Source: Chromatiales bacterium USCg_Taylor
GTDB lineage: Bacteria; Pseudomonadota; Gammaproteobacteria; JACCXJ01
DNA length: 44,300 nucleotides
NCBI GenBank assembly: GCA_002007425.1
Contig: MUGK01000042.1
Coordinates: 1-44,300, forward strand
Direction of reading: 5' to 3'
Every line of letters starts with the position of its first letter. Position 1 is the first letter of the stretch. Shown here piece by piece: positions 7,991 through 17,192 of this stretch. The position numbers and the translations under genes are program-made. The notes under the pieces are model-generated. The model did no database searches. It saw nothing but the letters and a program-made list of their open reading frames with translations, and had not been told where the DNA came from.

Positions 7991-9805
7991 TTAGACAAAT
8001 ACGTCCTCGACTAGATTTTCGAGCGGCTGTACCCGGCTCTTGAGCTCCGCGGTCGCTGACACCCGCGTGTGATCCTCCCGGTCCGGTTGGCGGACCGTGA
8101 CCAGGTTCAGCGGATCCAGGATCAGCACCTCGAGATCGTTGCGTCTCAATTGAAGGACGAACGCCGTATCGCCCGTCGCATGCGGCGTGTCTGCAACGCG
8201 AACGTAGGGTCCGACCGCCTTTTTGCCGGCGAGGGAATTGCCATCCAAGCAGATTTTGCCTCTTCCCGACTCCTCCGGCGGCAGGACGAACAACTCGGGA
8301 GTATTCGCCGGGGCGCCGTCGTAGATGAGAGGCTCGCCCGCGAAGGTGTAGTACCGAGGCGGCTTACCGACGACATCGGCGTCACACGCGCTGAGGTGAA
8401 GCATTATGTCGGACACAAAGCGGTCTCCGTACCGATCGTCGATATCCATTTTGAACCAGTATTCGCCGTGAGCGGCGCTGATCCCGGCCCGCATTCCGGC
8501 GCCGGTATCTTCGTCCCGCGGAAGATGCAATGCTCGTATGTCCTTGCGCGCGTTGATATAGGAGGCGATCTCGGACGCGGCCGGTCCGCCCTTGAAGAGG
8601 ATGACCAATTCCTTGTTGGGGTAGTCCTGCCGGTCGAATAAGCTGAGGCAGTCCGGCAAGCGCCCCGTCGTCGAGATCGGAACGATGATCGAAGCCCGCG
8701 GATGCTCTACCCAATCGTGGGCGATCCCCACTTTCGTGCAGATCGAATTTACCCGGCGGGCGAAGGAATGATTTAAGCACACCTGACGCCAAGCCAGATG
8801 GCCGGTCCTCTTCCGGTGCAATTCATTCTCGCGCAGCGCCGCGATCGCGGCCGGCAGGGAGTCTTCGCTCGCCGCCTCGACAACGAGGCCCTTCCGGAGG
8901 TCTCCTTCCGGCAGCCGTCCATAGTGGATGATCGGCGTCCGGCAGGCGGCCGTCTCAAGCGCTCGCCACCGCTGCTCGGTCAGAGTCAGGTGTGACTCCA
9001 GCATCAGCACGATCTGGGCGTATTTCATCGCCGTGAGCCTCCCCTGTGCGGTGACGCATCCCAGCAGGTTGCTTTCGAAGCCCTCCAGATCCCGCATCTT
9101 CTTCATGAAGATGAGGCTGTGCGAATCGATCAATTTCAACCCCTCGGAACGCAGTCGTCTCAAAACTTCAAGAGCCGCGGCATCCCGCAGGAGGTCCACT
9201 ATCCCGTCCAGCAGCAGACCGATGGCGAGCGAGTCGTCGAATCCATACGGCCGTAAGGGATTGAAGATCGCGGGCTGGACCGCCGGCAACAACAGGTCGG
9301 TATCGACGCCAGCCTCGCACAGGGCTTGTGCTTCGCGGTTATCGGCACAGAATACGAAATCGAAGTGACGGGCGAATTCCCGGTACTGGGTGTGATAGCC
9401 ATGATCCTGCGTATGCCAGAACACGCGCGGGATCCCCTTTGCCCCGGCGAGCGCCAAGATTTCCCGGAGCTCAGCATGTTCACCCGTCCGGCCTGTTTGC
9501 CCGAGATACCAGTGCCCCGTGGCGGTCTCCCAACAGGACTCGACGAGCAGCAGGTCGGGGCGACCGTAGGTCAGCACGGCCCTCCAGGTTTGCGGGGTTA
9601 GCAGCAGCAGCGTTCCCTCGTAACGAAGCCCATTCCAGAGCCTGTTACTGACGATTGCAGCGATTCTCAGGGAAGAATTTAAGCGCTTAGCCTTGAACTT
9701 GTGCAGCGAGACCGGTGGCGTCCACCAGTGAATGCGCCGGATAACTTCGTCCGGGGGGGTGGAGCGACCGAGCAGACGATGCTCGGCCATTGGTTCCGCG
9801 TTCAT
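7991..9805 (-). CDS. Two-domain glycosyltransferase (CgeB-like GT-B plus GT2), paralogue
   Basis: This 604-residue tandem paralogue of the next gene has an N-terminal CgeB-like part with FWHTQDHGYHTQYREFARHFDFVFCADNREA split over about 130-165. A GT2 part begins near residue 375 (ASIIVPISTTGRLPDCLSLF) and carries KMDIDDRYGDRF as the acidic motif, in place of VDDDD in its sister. The motif difference suggests the two copies may use different donors or that one has altered activity. The ATG at 9805 lies 12 bases after the ABC ATPase stop, so translation is probably coupled. Confidence 0.78.
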   Translation of the reverse strand: MNAEPMAEHRLLGRSTPPDEVIRRIHWWTPPVSLHKFKAKRLNSSLRIAAIVSNRLWNGLRYEGTLLLLTPQTWRAVLTYGRPDLLLVESCWETATGHWYLGQTGRTGEHAELREILALAGAKGIPRVFWHTQDHGYHTQYREFARHFDFVFCADNREAQALCEAGVDTDLLLPAVQPAIFNPLRPYGFDDSLAIGLLLDGIVDLLRDAAALEVLRRLRSEGLKLIDSHSLIFMKKMRDLEGFESNLLGCVTAQGRLTAMKYAQIVLMLESHLTLTEQRWRALETAACRTPIIHYGRLPEGDLRKGLVVEAASEDSLPAAIAALRENELHRKRTGHLAWRQVCLNHSFARRVNSICTKVGIAHDWVEHPRASIIVPISTTGRLPDCLSLFDRQDYPNKELVILFKGGPAASEIASYINARKDIRALHLPRDEDTGAGMRAGISAAHGEYWFKMDIDDRYGDRFVSDIMLHLSACDADVVGKPPRYYTFAGEPLIYDGAPANTPELFVLPPEESGRGKICLDGNSLAGKKAVGPYVRVADTPHATGDTAFVLQLRRNDLEVLILDPLNLVTVRQPDREDHTRVSATAELKSRVQPLENLVEDVFV

Positions 9806-9817
9806 TCTCGCGCGAGG

Positions 9818-11695
9818 CTATGGCGTGCTTACAAGCGAGGCACCGATGTCACGATGCTGTTCTAGCCACGTCGCATTGTCCCGTGAAAAATCGTTGTAGT
9901 GGGCTATCACCACCTCGGGCTCGTCGTCCATAACCAGCCGCCCTTTTTCGAGCCAGATGACGCGCGAGCAAAAATTCCCCAGCTGTTTGACATTGTGTGA
10001 CACCATGACCACCGCTCCCGCATTCGCTCGCATGGATTGCATGCGCTCGTCAGCCTTGCTGCTGAATGACTGATCGCCGGTAGACATGGCTTCATCCAGA
10101 ATCAGGATCTCCGGCTTGACGGCGGTCGCCACGGCGAACGCGAGTCGGCTGCGCATTCCGGATGAATATGTCCTCATGGGCTCGTCGATAAATTCCCCGA
10201 TCTCCGAGAAAGCGATGATGTCCGTCATATTTCTCATGACCTCCTTCCTGGTTAGTCCTAGGAGCGTGCCGCTGAGCAGCACATTCTCACGGCCTGTCAG
10301 TTCGGGTCGAAACCCTACTCCCAATGCTAAAAGTTGCACCCGGCCGTTACGGATCACCTCGCCATGGTCCGGGTGTAATGTGCCGGCCATTAGCATACAT
10401 AGTGTGCTTTTTCCTGAGCCATTGCGCCCGACGATTCCAACCATCTCTCCTTCAGCGACGGAAAAACTCACGTTTTTCAGCGCCCAGTAATATTTCCCCT
10501 TGTTGGACCGCCGTATTCCGCCGAACCAGGAAACAGCGCTTCTGTCATAGAAAACGCTGACCTCACGAACGGTAACGGCTACACGAGGCTCCTGCTTTGC
10601 GCGAGCGGTTGCATCGATGCGCGCCGCGGATTCGGTAAATACGTTTTGAGAAACCGGATCCCGCTGCTGCGGAATGACTTGGTCGGTGAAGACGCGGTTG
10701 CCAAATTCGTAGGTAATGAGCTCGTCGTCCACGGGAAGCTCGACACCCCTCGGCGGACTGGCTAGGTGGAAGACCTGGGGCTCGGCAAAGCGGACAATTT
10801 CCGGTACCGGCATCGCCCACGTCAGCGCGCCCGTTACAACGTCGAACGCGACCAGGCCGGATCGTTGTCCACGCTGATGAAAATCGCCTATTCCACAATA
10901 GATCGAATCTTCGCACATCGCCATGCCGCGCATGTCCCGGCCAAGCTGTGCATATCCCGGATCGCTCATGTGCGGCGTGGCAGTCCACTCGCTGGCTCGC
11001 GAGATCAGCCCGGTTTCATGAACCGCATCGTAGCAACTCAATTGCGTACCATTATTGTCGATCAGGAAGAAGCGCTCTCCGCTGAACAGGCCGCCGATGG
11101 GATCGTGGAGGCCATCGAAAAGCACTTCGCCGTGGTCTGTATCGACCACGACCCCCCTCTGTGAGCCGTTGCAGCCGGCTACGATCAGCAGCAATCTCTC
11201 ATCAGGCGCAACGCACATTCCTCGTATACTGCCATATTGGAATTCGGCTCCCAGCCACCCGGGAGACTCGCACAGATCCGCGGCTATTGCCCACAAGTGC
11301 CGGCGCCCGATGAACACTCCCTCGAGATCGAATTCCTCAATGCAGCATTGGCTGTTGTTTCCGACCCACACGCGCCTGCGCGCGTTTGAGGCTGCGACCG
11401 GGATCAGGTTCGCTTGCTTAGGGCCTCCGAGAACCCAATCCTTGCGAATGACCTCGCGCTCGAGGCGGAACAGCGGCGCATTCACGTCCTGTTCTACTGT
11501 ATATATGCGCAGACTTGCTTGCGTGACCGCGTATATGCGCCTGTCGACGACTGCAATCCCCCGTATTCCGGCAGATCGGAGCAAGTCGCTGGCTTGTTCC
11601 ACTTGCACGTACCGTAAGCCTCTGCCCGGCTCGACGATTCCCAGCGCCCCTCTCTGCCCGTCCGCACCTACCAATGAGACCAAAATGCCCGCCAT
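9818..11695 (-). CDS. Polysaccharide ABC transporter ATPase with N-terminal propeller-like extension
   Basis: Residues about 370-600 are a Wzt/KpsT-type ATPase: Walker A GRNGSGKST at 423-431, signature SSGMRSR at 511-517, Walker B LILDEAM at 531-537 and H-loop His567. It should power export of the glycan with the adjacent permease. The first 365 residues are a separate domain of repeating beta-rich segments (for example GIAVVDRRIYAVTQ, RVWVGNNSQCCIEEFDL, SIYCGIGDFHQRG, GLVAFDVVTGALTW) that looks like a beta-propeller. Wzt proteins usually carry their glycan-binding domain at the C-terminus, so this layout is unusual. The ATG at 11695 follows AGGGAGG at good spacing, and the permease ends nine bases upstream. 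Confidence 0.85.
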   Translation of the reverse strand: MAGILVSLVGADGQRGALGIVEPGRGLRYVQVEQASDLLRSAGIRGIAVVDRRIYAVTQASLRIYTVEQDVNAPLFRLEREVIRKDWVLGGPKQANLIPVAASNARRRVWVGNNSQCCIEEFDLEGVFIGRRHLWAIAADLCESPGWLGAEFQYGSIRGMCVAPDERLLLIVAGCNGSQRGVVVDTDHGEVLFDGLHDPIGGLFSGERFFLIDNNGTQLSCYDAVHETGLISRASEWTATPHMSDPGYAQLGRDMRGMAMCEDSIYCGIGDFHQRGQRSGLVAFDVVTGALTWAMPVPEIVRFAEPQVFHLASPPRGVELPVDDELITYEFGNRVFTDQVIPQQRDPVSQNVFTESAARIDATARAKQEPRVAVTVREVSVFYDRSAVSWFGGIRRSNKGKYYWALKNVSFSVAEGEMVGIVGRNGSGKSTLCMLMAGTLHPDHGEVIRNGRVQLLALGVGFRPELTGRENVLLSGTLLGLTRKEVMRNMTDIIAFSEIGEFIDEPMRTYSSGMRSRLAFAVATAVKPEILILDEAMSTGDQSFSSKADERMQSMRANAGAVVMVSHNVKQLGNFCSRVIWLEKGRLVMDDEPEVVIAHYNDFSRDNATWLEQHRDIGASLVSTP

Positions 11696-11704
11696 GGCCC
11701 CTCC

Positions 11705-12490
11705 CTAAAGTAACTTCACGATCTTACGCGACTGCCAGCGGCTCCAGATAAGCCCGATCTGCACAAGCAACAACGCCGCGACGAGCAAGCCGGCGAACGG
11801 TTGCCATCCGTACATGCTGCCGGCCAGAATGAGATCGCGCAGACTGGAAATGATCCAGGCCAGCGGATTGGCTTGAAAGAGGAGCTTGGCAGCATCCGGG
11901 ATGCTGCCTGACTCTAGCACCCTGGAAGTCGGATACAGAATCGGCGTCAGCAGAAACCCGGCGCGCAGCACGTATCCCATGATCTCGTTGGTGTCCTTGA
12001 AGTGTACCTCGCAGACGGACAGAAACAGCGCCAAACCGTAACTGTAGACCCCGATGAGGACCAGAAGCGGGAGGCTCGCCAGTAAATGAAATCCCGGAGC
12101 CTGCCTGCTCCAAGCCATGATGATTAGGAGGCCGACCGCTGCGAATACGAATTGCACCACTATAGGAATGGCGACGATGGTCTGGATCGGCATCCCGATC
12201 TGGCGAATCAGCGCGCGGTTGGCGCTGATCGCCCGCGTGCACTGACCGAGAGCCCGGGAGAAAAAGAGCCAAGGGATAACGCCATAGAGGAGGAACAGGT
12301 GGTAATTTTCCCCGCCCCCCTCAAAGATAATCCTGACGATGAAATAGTAGACGGCCATTAGGAACAACGGATCGAGCAACCACCATAGATATCCTAACGC
12401 CGTCCGGGAGACGGTTGTCTTCAGATGCAACTGAACCAGCGTTAGGAACGCGTCTCGATTTGCGAGCAATTCCGAGCAAATCCTTATCAC
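11705..12490 (-). CDS. ABC-2 type polysaccharide/polyol phosphate export permease
   Basis: This 261-residue integral membrane protein has about six hydrophobic segments and the family's conserved entry FLTLVQLHLKTTVSRTALGYLWWLLDP, split around residues 14-40, plus the conserved late segment ANPLAWIISSLRDLILAG. It pairs with the following ATPase to move a lipid-linked glycan across the inner membrane, as Wzm or KpsM does. The same frame stays open to 13369, but that part is antisense to the frame of the neighbouring glycosyltransferase. The GTG at 12490 lies behind a clear GGAGG and gives the family length, so I chose it. Confidence 0.88.
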   Translation of the reverse strand: MIRICSELLANRDAFLTLVQLHLKTTVSRTALGYLWWLLDPLFLMAVYYFIVRIIFEGGGENYHLFLLYGVIPWLFFSRALGQCTRAISANRALIRQIGMPIQTIVAIPIVVQFVFAAVGLLIIMAWSRQAPGFHLLASLPLLVLIGVYSYGLALFLSVCEVHFKDTNEIMGYVLRAGFLLTPILYPTSRVLESGSIPDAAKLLFQANPLAWIISSLRDLILAGSMYGWQPFAGLLVAALLLVQIGLIWSRWQSRKIVKLL

Positions 12491-12539
12491 TAAACACCCT
12501 CCGGCGGCGCCGGCTCGCACGAAGAATTGCGGTACATAT

Positions 12540-13715
12540 TTAGGCGTGGTCCGGGCCGTTGATGAAGTACGTAAACATCCCGGCCTGCTGCTCCCAGTTA
12601 AACCGATCGAGGTAAGCACGGCGTCCAGCCTGGGCATGCTGTCGCCGTAAGTCCTGGTTTTCGAGATAAGAGCAGATCGCGCCGGCTGCTTGCGCAGAAT
12701 CCTCGGCGTCAATGCTGATCCCGAAACCGTGGTCGCGGACGAAAGCGCCGATCGAGCCGACGTCGGAAACGACGATCGGCAGGCCGGCCTGCATGTAGGT
12801 GAAGATCTTTCTGCAGTTGCCTTCGCCCGCGAGGTGATTTCTTTCCTTCTGCAGAATAGCAAGGCCAATGAGCGAGGCCCGCAAATAGGCCTGCAATCTC
12901 CGGTAGGGCATCTGGGCCCGGAAGATCGTGACGTCAACGATCCCCAGATCGTGTCGCAATCGATCGATGTACTCCTGCTTTTCCTGAAGAGGTCCAATAA
13001 ACAGGAAGCGGATGTCCGGAAACCGATCTCTAACCGCCGGTATCGCACGCAGCGCAACGTCCAGCCCCTTGATCCGCGTAAGCCGGCCCGCATAGGCAAC
13101 GATCCTTGCGCTACCGAGCTCGCTCGCTGCCGCGGCGATCTCTGCCGCGTCGGGCTCATCATCCCGAGACGGCGTATTCCATAGCGCCAAGACGGGCCGG
13201 CGCATGCGCCGGTAATATTCTTCAAGCCAACCGTCGCGCGAGTCGATGGTCGTGATGGCAGCGACGCGCGCCAACCAGAGCCGTTCGAGGCGCCGGACCA
13301 ACGGGCGCGCCAGCCACCCGAGCCGCCCGAAATAACGCAGCATGTCTTCGCAGAAATACTCAGGGGCATCGTAGTAGAGTTTCCCGCAAAGCCCCGCCAG
13401 GACCGGTGCGGCGGGTAGAAGACAAAAGTGCGTCATGAAGATCGCGTCGACCCTGCCAATGCGGCGGATGGCCATGATGATTTGGCGTAGAAGCGACGGC
13501 AGCTTCCACAACAGGGTCGCGCTGCCGGCACCCGCCCGCAGGGGGATGTTGTGCCATTCGGACACCCATTCGTCCGGGATCGCCCGATCGCGCGGCCAAT
13601 TCCTGTTCCAGGATATAACGATGATCTCATGGCCGTCGCGGGAAAGCGTTTTACACATCAGCCGATGGCGCGGGATAATATCGGCATAGCAGCAGATGAA
13701 GATGAAGCGCTTCAT
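12540..13715 (-). CDS. Glycosyltransferase family 4 protein
   Basis: This 391-residue GT-B enzyme starts MKRFIFICCYADIIPRHR and carries IVAYAGRLTRIKGLDVALRA and FLFIGPLQEKQEYIDRL in the donor-binding half. The CRKIFTYMQAGLPIVVSDVG loop lies near residue 290-310. The acceptor half includes a short hydrophobic stretch that may touch the membrane. It lies between the SQD1 homologue and the export permease, so it probably acts on the same glycan, perhaps with sulfoquinovose as donor sugar, though that is a guess from position alone. Confidence 0.82.
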   Translation of the reverse strand: MKRFIFICCYADIIPRHRLMCKTLSRDGHEIIVISWNRNWPRDRAIPDEWVSEWHNIPLRAGAGSATLLWKLPSLLRQIIMAIRRIGRVDAIFMTHFCLLPAAPVLAGLCGKLYYDAPEYFCEDMLRYFGRLGWLARPLVRRLERLWLARVAAITTIDSRDGWLEEYYRRMRRPVLALWNTPSRDDEPDAAEIAAAASELGSARIVAYAGRLTRIKGLDVALRAIPAVRDRFPDIRFLFIGPLQEKQEYIDRLRHDLGIVDVTIFRAQMPYRRLQAYLRASLIGLAILQKERNHLAGEGNCRKIFTYMQAGLPIVVSDVGSIGAFVRDHGFGISIDAEDSAQAAGAICSYLENQDLRRQHAQAGRRAYLDRFNWEQQAGMFTYFINGPDHA

Positions 13716-13775
13716 GTGGAATAGGGGTCCGCGAGCGACGTAATCTGACCGTAGTCTCCGTTCGGGCGAGTGATC

Positions 13776-14927
13776 TCAACCGGCCCAGCGGACCCGCGGC
13801 ATGATGCGCTTCCGATCGATCCGATCTCGGTAGGGCAGCACCCGTTGGAGCATGTCCGTGAGCACCTTTTCGGTCAGGTAATGCGGTTGCAGCCCGAGTT
13901 CGATCAAGCCGCTGTGCCGCGGATTGTAGTAGTGCTCTTCCAGCTCCTTGCGCGGATTGGGAATGGACTCCACGGCGACCTCGATTCCAAGGCCATGCGC
14001 CGCGCGCTTCACCGTGTCCGCCAGATCGTTGACCGTAAATTGCTCAGTGAACTGGTTGAAAATGCGTAGTTGTCCCGGTTCCGATGGGTGGGTCGCGGCC
14101 AGCTCGACACACTGCAACGTGTCGTTCAGGTTGAGATAGCCGCGGGTCTGCCCGCCCCGTCCATAGACCGTAAGCGGGATGCCGGCGACGGTCTGTACAA
14201 GGAACCGGTTGACCACGGTCCCGAAGATGTCGTCGTAGTGGAAGTTCGGCAGCAGCCGCTCATCGAGGTCGGCCTGCGCGGTGGACAGCCCGTAAACCGG
14301 GCCCTGCATGAGATCGGTCACGCGCAGCCGGTAGGTACGCACATAGAACCAGAGCAGATCCGTGTCTAGTACTTTTGTCGTGTGATACAAGCTGCCCGCT
14401 TGTCGCGGGTATAGAAACTTGTCCTTGCGCCCATGGTGCTCAATCTCTATCCAGCCTTCCTCAATGTCGATGTTCGGCGTTCCGTATTCGCCCATGGTGC
14501 CGAGCTTGATGATGTGGCACTGTGGCGCATGCTCCAGCACCGCCCAGATAATGTTGAAGGTCACGCCCAGGTTGTTTCGCAGCGTCAGATTCGCCTCCTG
14601 AAAGCCGATCATCGAATACGGGGCGGAGGGCTGTTCCGCGTAATGGATAATCGCTTCCGGGTCGAAATCCCGGACGATGCGAGAGAGAAGGGCGTAGTCC
14701 GCGCAATCGGCAATCTCCACATGCAGGCGTATCCCCGTGGCAGACTCGAAGATCCGCGCTCGCTCATTAAGATTCGGGGTCGGGATCAGCGCTTCCGATT
14801 CAGTCTCCATGGCGATACGCCGCCGCAGATAGTTGTCCACCAGACACACTTCATGCGATTTCGCCGCGAACGCCATGGCGGTCGGCCACCCCAAGTACCC
14901 GTCCCCACCGAGTATCAAAACGCGCAC
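13776..14927 (-). CDS. UDP-sulfoquinovose synthase-like (SQD1/Agl3 family) NAD-dependent enzyme
   Basis: The whole 383-residue protein reads like plant/cyanobacterial SQD1, which makes UDP-6-sulfoquinovose from UDP-glucose and sulfite. GGDGYLGW at 7-14 is the NAD loop. GTMGEYGTPNIDIEEG at 143-158 supplies Thr144, and YHTTK at 181-185 supplies Tyr181/Lys185, at almost the same numbers as Thr145, Tyr182 and Lys186 of SQD1. The family-specific segments EQPSAPYSMI, VYGRGGQTRGYLNL, FNQFTEQF and EEHYYNPRHS are all present. The start is the GTG at 14927, one base after the upstream stop. Because the gene lies in a glycan-export operon and no SQD2 is adjacent, I infer that the sugar goes into a polysaccharide rather than a sulfolipid. 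Confidence 0.88.
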   Translation of the reverse strand: MRVLILGGDGYLGWPTAMAFAAKSHEVCLVDNYLRRRIAMETESEALIPTPNLNERARIFESATGIRLHVEIADCADYALLSRIVRDFDPEAIIHYAEQPSAPYSMIGFQEANLTLRNNLGVTFNIIWAVLEHAPQCHIIKLGTMGEYGTPNIDIEEGWIEIEHHGRKDKFLYPRQAGSLYHTTKVLDTDLLWFYVRTYRLRVTDLMQGPVYGLSTAQADLDERLLPNFHYDDIFGTVVNRFLVQTVAGIPLTVYGRGGQTRGYLNLNDTLQCVELAATHPSEPGQLRIFNQFTEQFTVNDLADTVKRAAHGLGIEVAVESIPNPRKELEEHYYNPRHSGLIELGLQPHYLTEKVLTDMLQRVLPYRDRIDRKRIMPRVRWAG

Positions 14928-14928
14928 G

Positions 14929-16005
14929 TCAAATACCCCCCCTTTCGGCTACTTGCAGGATCCGGTTCCGCTCGATAAACTCCTTGATCTGATCGATGGT
15001 CATTGGTGCCCTGTTTGCGCTCGTGTATGGCACGTCAACGCTACTACTAACAAGCTCTGGGTAACTGTAATCGATGTCTTCGTAGACATGCCGGAACGCA
15101 GGCGGGACAGCATACATTTCGCGTAGCTCAAGTGCTCGGTTCGTTTCCTCTGCCGTCATCAACTCTTCGTAAAGCTTTTCTCCGGCCTTGGCGCCAATCT
15201 CGCGGATCTCTATGGACCGCTCATTGGGGCCGGCCAGCAGATCAATCATGGCTCGCGCCAAGTCGTCAATCTTCAGAACCGACATCTTCGTGACAAACAC
15301 TTCCCCGCCCCTGGCCAGCTCAGCGGCACGCAGGACCAGTCGTGCGCTGTCCTCAATGGTCATTACGAAGCGGGTCATGCGCGGATCGGTAAGCGTGATC
15401 GGGCCGCCAGCCAGGATCTGCTTGTAGAAAAGTGGCACAACCGATCCGCGCGAGCCGATAACGTTACCAAAGCGCGTCGAGGAAAAGATCGTGCGCTGGG
15501 ATCCCTTTAGACTGTTGGCGGCGCTCACGAGGCGTTCGCTCATGAGCTTGGAGGTACCCATCACGCTGGTCGGGTTTACAGCCTTGTCAGAACTGGTGAA
15601 GATGACACGCTCCACGTCATGCGCGAGCGCAGCGTTCACAACGTTTTTTACGCCGAGGATGTTGGTTTGCACAGCATCGAAAGGCGAGCGTTCGCACAAC
15701 AACACGTGCTTGAGCGCCGCGGCGTGGAGAACAACATCGACCCCCTGCATCATACTGTCCATCTTATCCGGATCGCGCACATCGCCCACGTATGCGTGAA
15801 AACTACTGCGCTCGGCATCGCTCCCGCGCGCGTAGGCGCGGTACGCCACGCCGAACTCCTCTTCCAGGTTGAATACCTCGGACTCGTTGCTGTCGACGAC
15901 GCGTAGCCCCGCGGGCCGTTGCCGCAAGGTGTGACGGATAAGCTCGCGCCCCACCGTGCCTGCTCCCCCCGTTAGCAGGACCGTCTTGCCGGTTAGCAGG
16001 TTCAT
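14929..16005 (-). CDS. CapD/FlaA1-like nucleotide-sugar dehydratase/epimerase
   Basis: This 358-residue short-chain dehydrogenase belongs to the polysaccharide-biosynthesis CapD/PseB group, which makes 4-keto-6-deoxy sugars from UDP-GlcNAc or epimerises them. LTGGAGTVGREL at 11-22 binds the cofactor. SSDKAVNPTSVMGTSK is the family's catalytic region, where the usual Tyr of YxxxK is replaced by Met as in FlaA1. RFGNVIGSRGSVVPLF is the matching substrate-domain signature. The ATG at 16005 overlaps the stop of the aminotransferase (ATGA), so the two are translationally coupled. This supports a dehydratase-aminotransferase pair that makes an amino-deoxy sugar. Confidence 0.87.
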   Translation of the reverse strand: MNLLTGKTVLLTGGAGTVGRELIRHTLRQRPAGLRVVDSNESEVFNLEEEFGVAYRAYARGSDAERSSFHAYVGDVRDPDKMDSMMQGVDVVLHAAALKHVLLCERSPFDAVQTNILGVKNVVNAALAHDVERVIFTSSDKAVNPTSVMGTSKLMSERLVSAANSLKGSQRTIFSSTRFGNVIGSRGSVVPLFYKQILAGGPITLTDPRMTRFVMTIEDSARLVLRAAELARGGEVFVTKMSVLKIDDLARAMIDLLAGPNERSIEIREIGAKAGEKLYEELMTAEETNRALELREMYAVPPAFRHVYEDIDYSYPELVSSSVDVPYTSANRAPMTIDQIKEFIERNRILQVAERGGI

Positions 16006-17132
16006 GTTACCGCGTCCCGTACCCAGGTGATGATACAGTCTTGGGTATCCGCATCTAGATACGGATGCATCGGTAAGCTCAGTACTTCGGCCGCGAGCTT
16101 TGCGGATGTCGGCAAACCGCCCGGACTCGTGGGGTAATGCAAATATGCCGTCTGGCAGTGGAGCGGTTTGGGATAGTAAATAGCGGTCGGAACTTTGTGC
16201 TCCTTCAATCGCTCCGCTAGCCGATCCCGCTGTTCAGTACGGACCGTATATTGCGCCCAAGCACTGAACGCGCCGCTGGCAACCTTTGGTGTGGCGACCA
16301 CATCACCCAGTGCCTCGTTATATCGCCGGGCCACGCGCTGCCGGGCCTCGATTTCCTCTTCGAAAATACTTAGTTTTTCAATGAGTATCGCCGCTTGCAA
16401 GGTATCGAGGCGGCCATTGACGCCGATGCGTACATTGTCATATTTGTCTTTTCCTTGACCGTGAGCCCGCAGTGATCGAAACACATCAGCCGTGTCAGTG
16501 TCATCGGTGAACAATGCCCCGCCGTCGCCGTAGCATCCGAGCGGCTTGGCGGGGAAGAAGCTCGTGGCTGTGATCGGCGCCATGGTGCCTACGCGCCGGC
16601 CTGCCCGTGCACCGCCAAAGCTTTGTGCCGCATCGGCAATGATATATAGATCGTATTCCCGTGCGATCCGGCGTACCTCATCGTAATCAACAGGTTGCCC
16701 AAAGAGATCGACCGGGATAACCACCCGTGGTATAAGACCTAGCTTTTTTGCGACATCTATGGCTGCTCTAAGACTAGCCATACTGATCAAATAATTACCT
16801 TCGTTGATATCCACAAAAACGGGGGTAGCGCCTAAAAGCACGACGACCTCGGCTGTGGCAACAAACGTGAATGAGGGCACAAAGACAGCATCGCCTGCTT
16901 TCACACCGAGGGCCATTAATGCTATCAGCAGTGCATCGGTACCGCTGGCGCAGCTTACGACGTGCTTAGCTCCACTGAAAGCTGCCAACGCCTGTTCTAG
17001 TTCTTCAACCTCGGGGCCAAGAATATAGTTCCCATGTGCCAGCACCCGTTTTAATGCCTCGTCAATCCGGTGCTGAAGCCGGTTGTGCTGTGTTTTTAGA
17101 TCGATAAATTGAATCGAATCGATGATGATCAT
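16002..17132 (-). CDS. DegT/DnrJ/EryC1/StrS-family sugar aminotransferase
   Basis: This 376-residue PLP enzyme transfers an amino group to a keto nucleotide sugar. SCASGTDALLIAL near 60-72 is the PLP phosphate-binding region, IIADAAQSFGG (Asp167) contacts the PLP nitrogen, and SFFPAKPLGCYGDGG holds the Schiff-base Lys196. It overlaps the next gene by four bases (ATGA). It is the first intact gene of the glycan operon; the regulator upstream is broken. The start is the ATG at 17132. A shorter beginning near IQFIDLKTQ is typical for the family but has no in-frame start codon. Confidence 0.88.
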   Translation of the reverse strand: MIIIDSIQFIDLKTQHNRLQHRIDEALKRVLAHGNYILGPEVEELEQALAAFSGAKHVVSCASGTDALLIALMALGVKAGDAVFVPSFTFVATAEVVVLLGATPVFVDINEGNYLISMASLRAAIDVAKKLGLIPRVVIPVDLFGQPVDYDEVRRIAREYDLYIIADAAQSFGGARAGRRVGTMAPITATSFFPAKPLGCYGDGGALFTDDTDTADVFRSLRAHGQGKDKYDNVRIGVNGRLDTLQAAILIEKLSIFEEEIEARQRVARRYNEALGDVVATPKVASGAFSAWAQYTVRTEQRDRLAERLKEHKVPTAIYYPKPLHCQTAYLHYPTSPGGLPTSAKLAAEVLSLPMHPYLDADTQDCIITWVRDAVT

Positions 17133-17192
17133 GTAATTCGTTTAGCTATATTTTTCTTCCCCGCGGCAAAATCTTATCGGCGCCCTTAGGCG

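Noticed and set aside
12491-13369. N-terminal extension of the ABC permease frame (554 codons in total)
   Set aside because: It is another frame of the GT4 gene on the same strand, has Arg/Ser-rich shadow composition, and the GTG at 12490 has a strong ribosome site and gives the family length.
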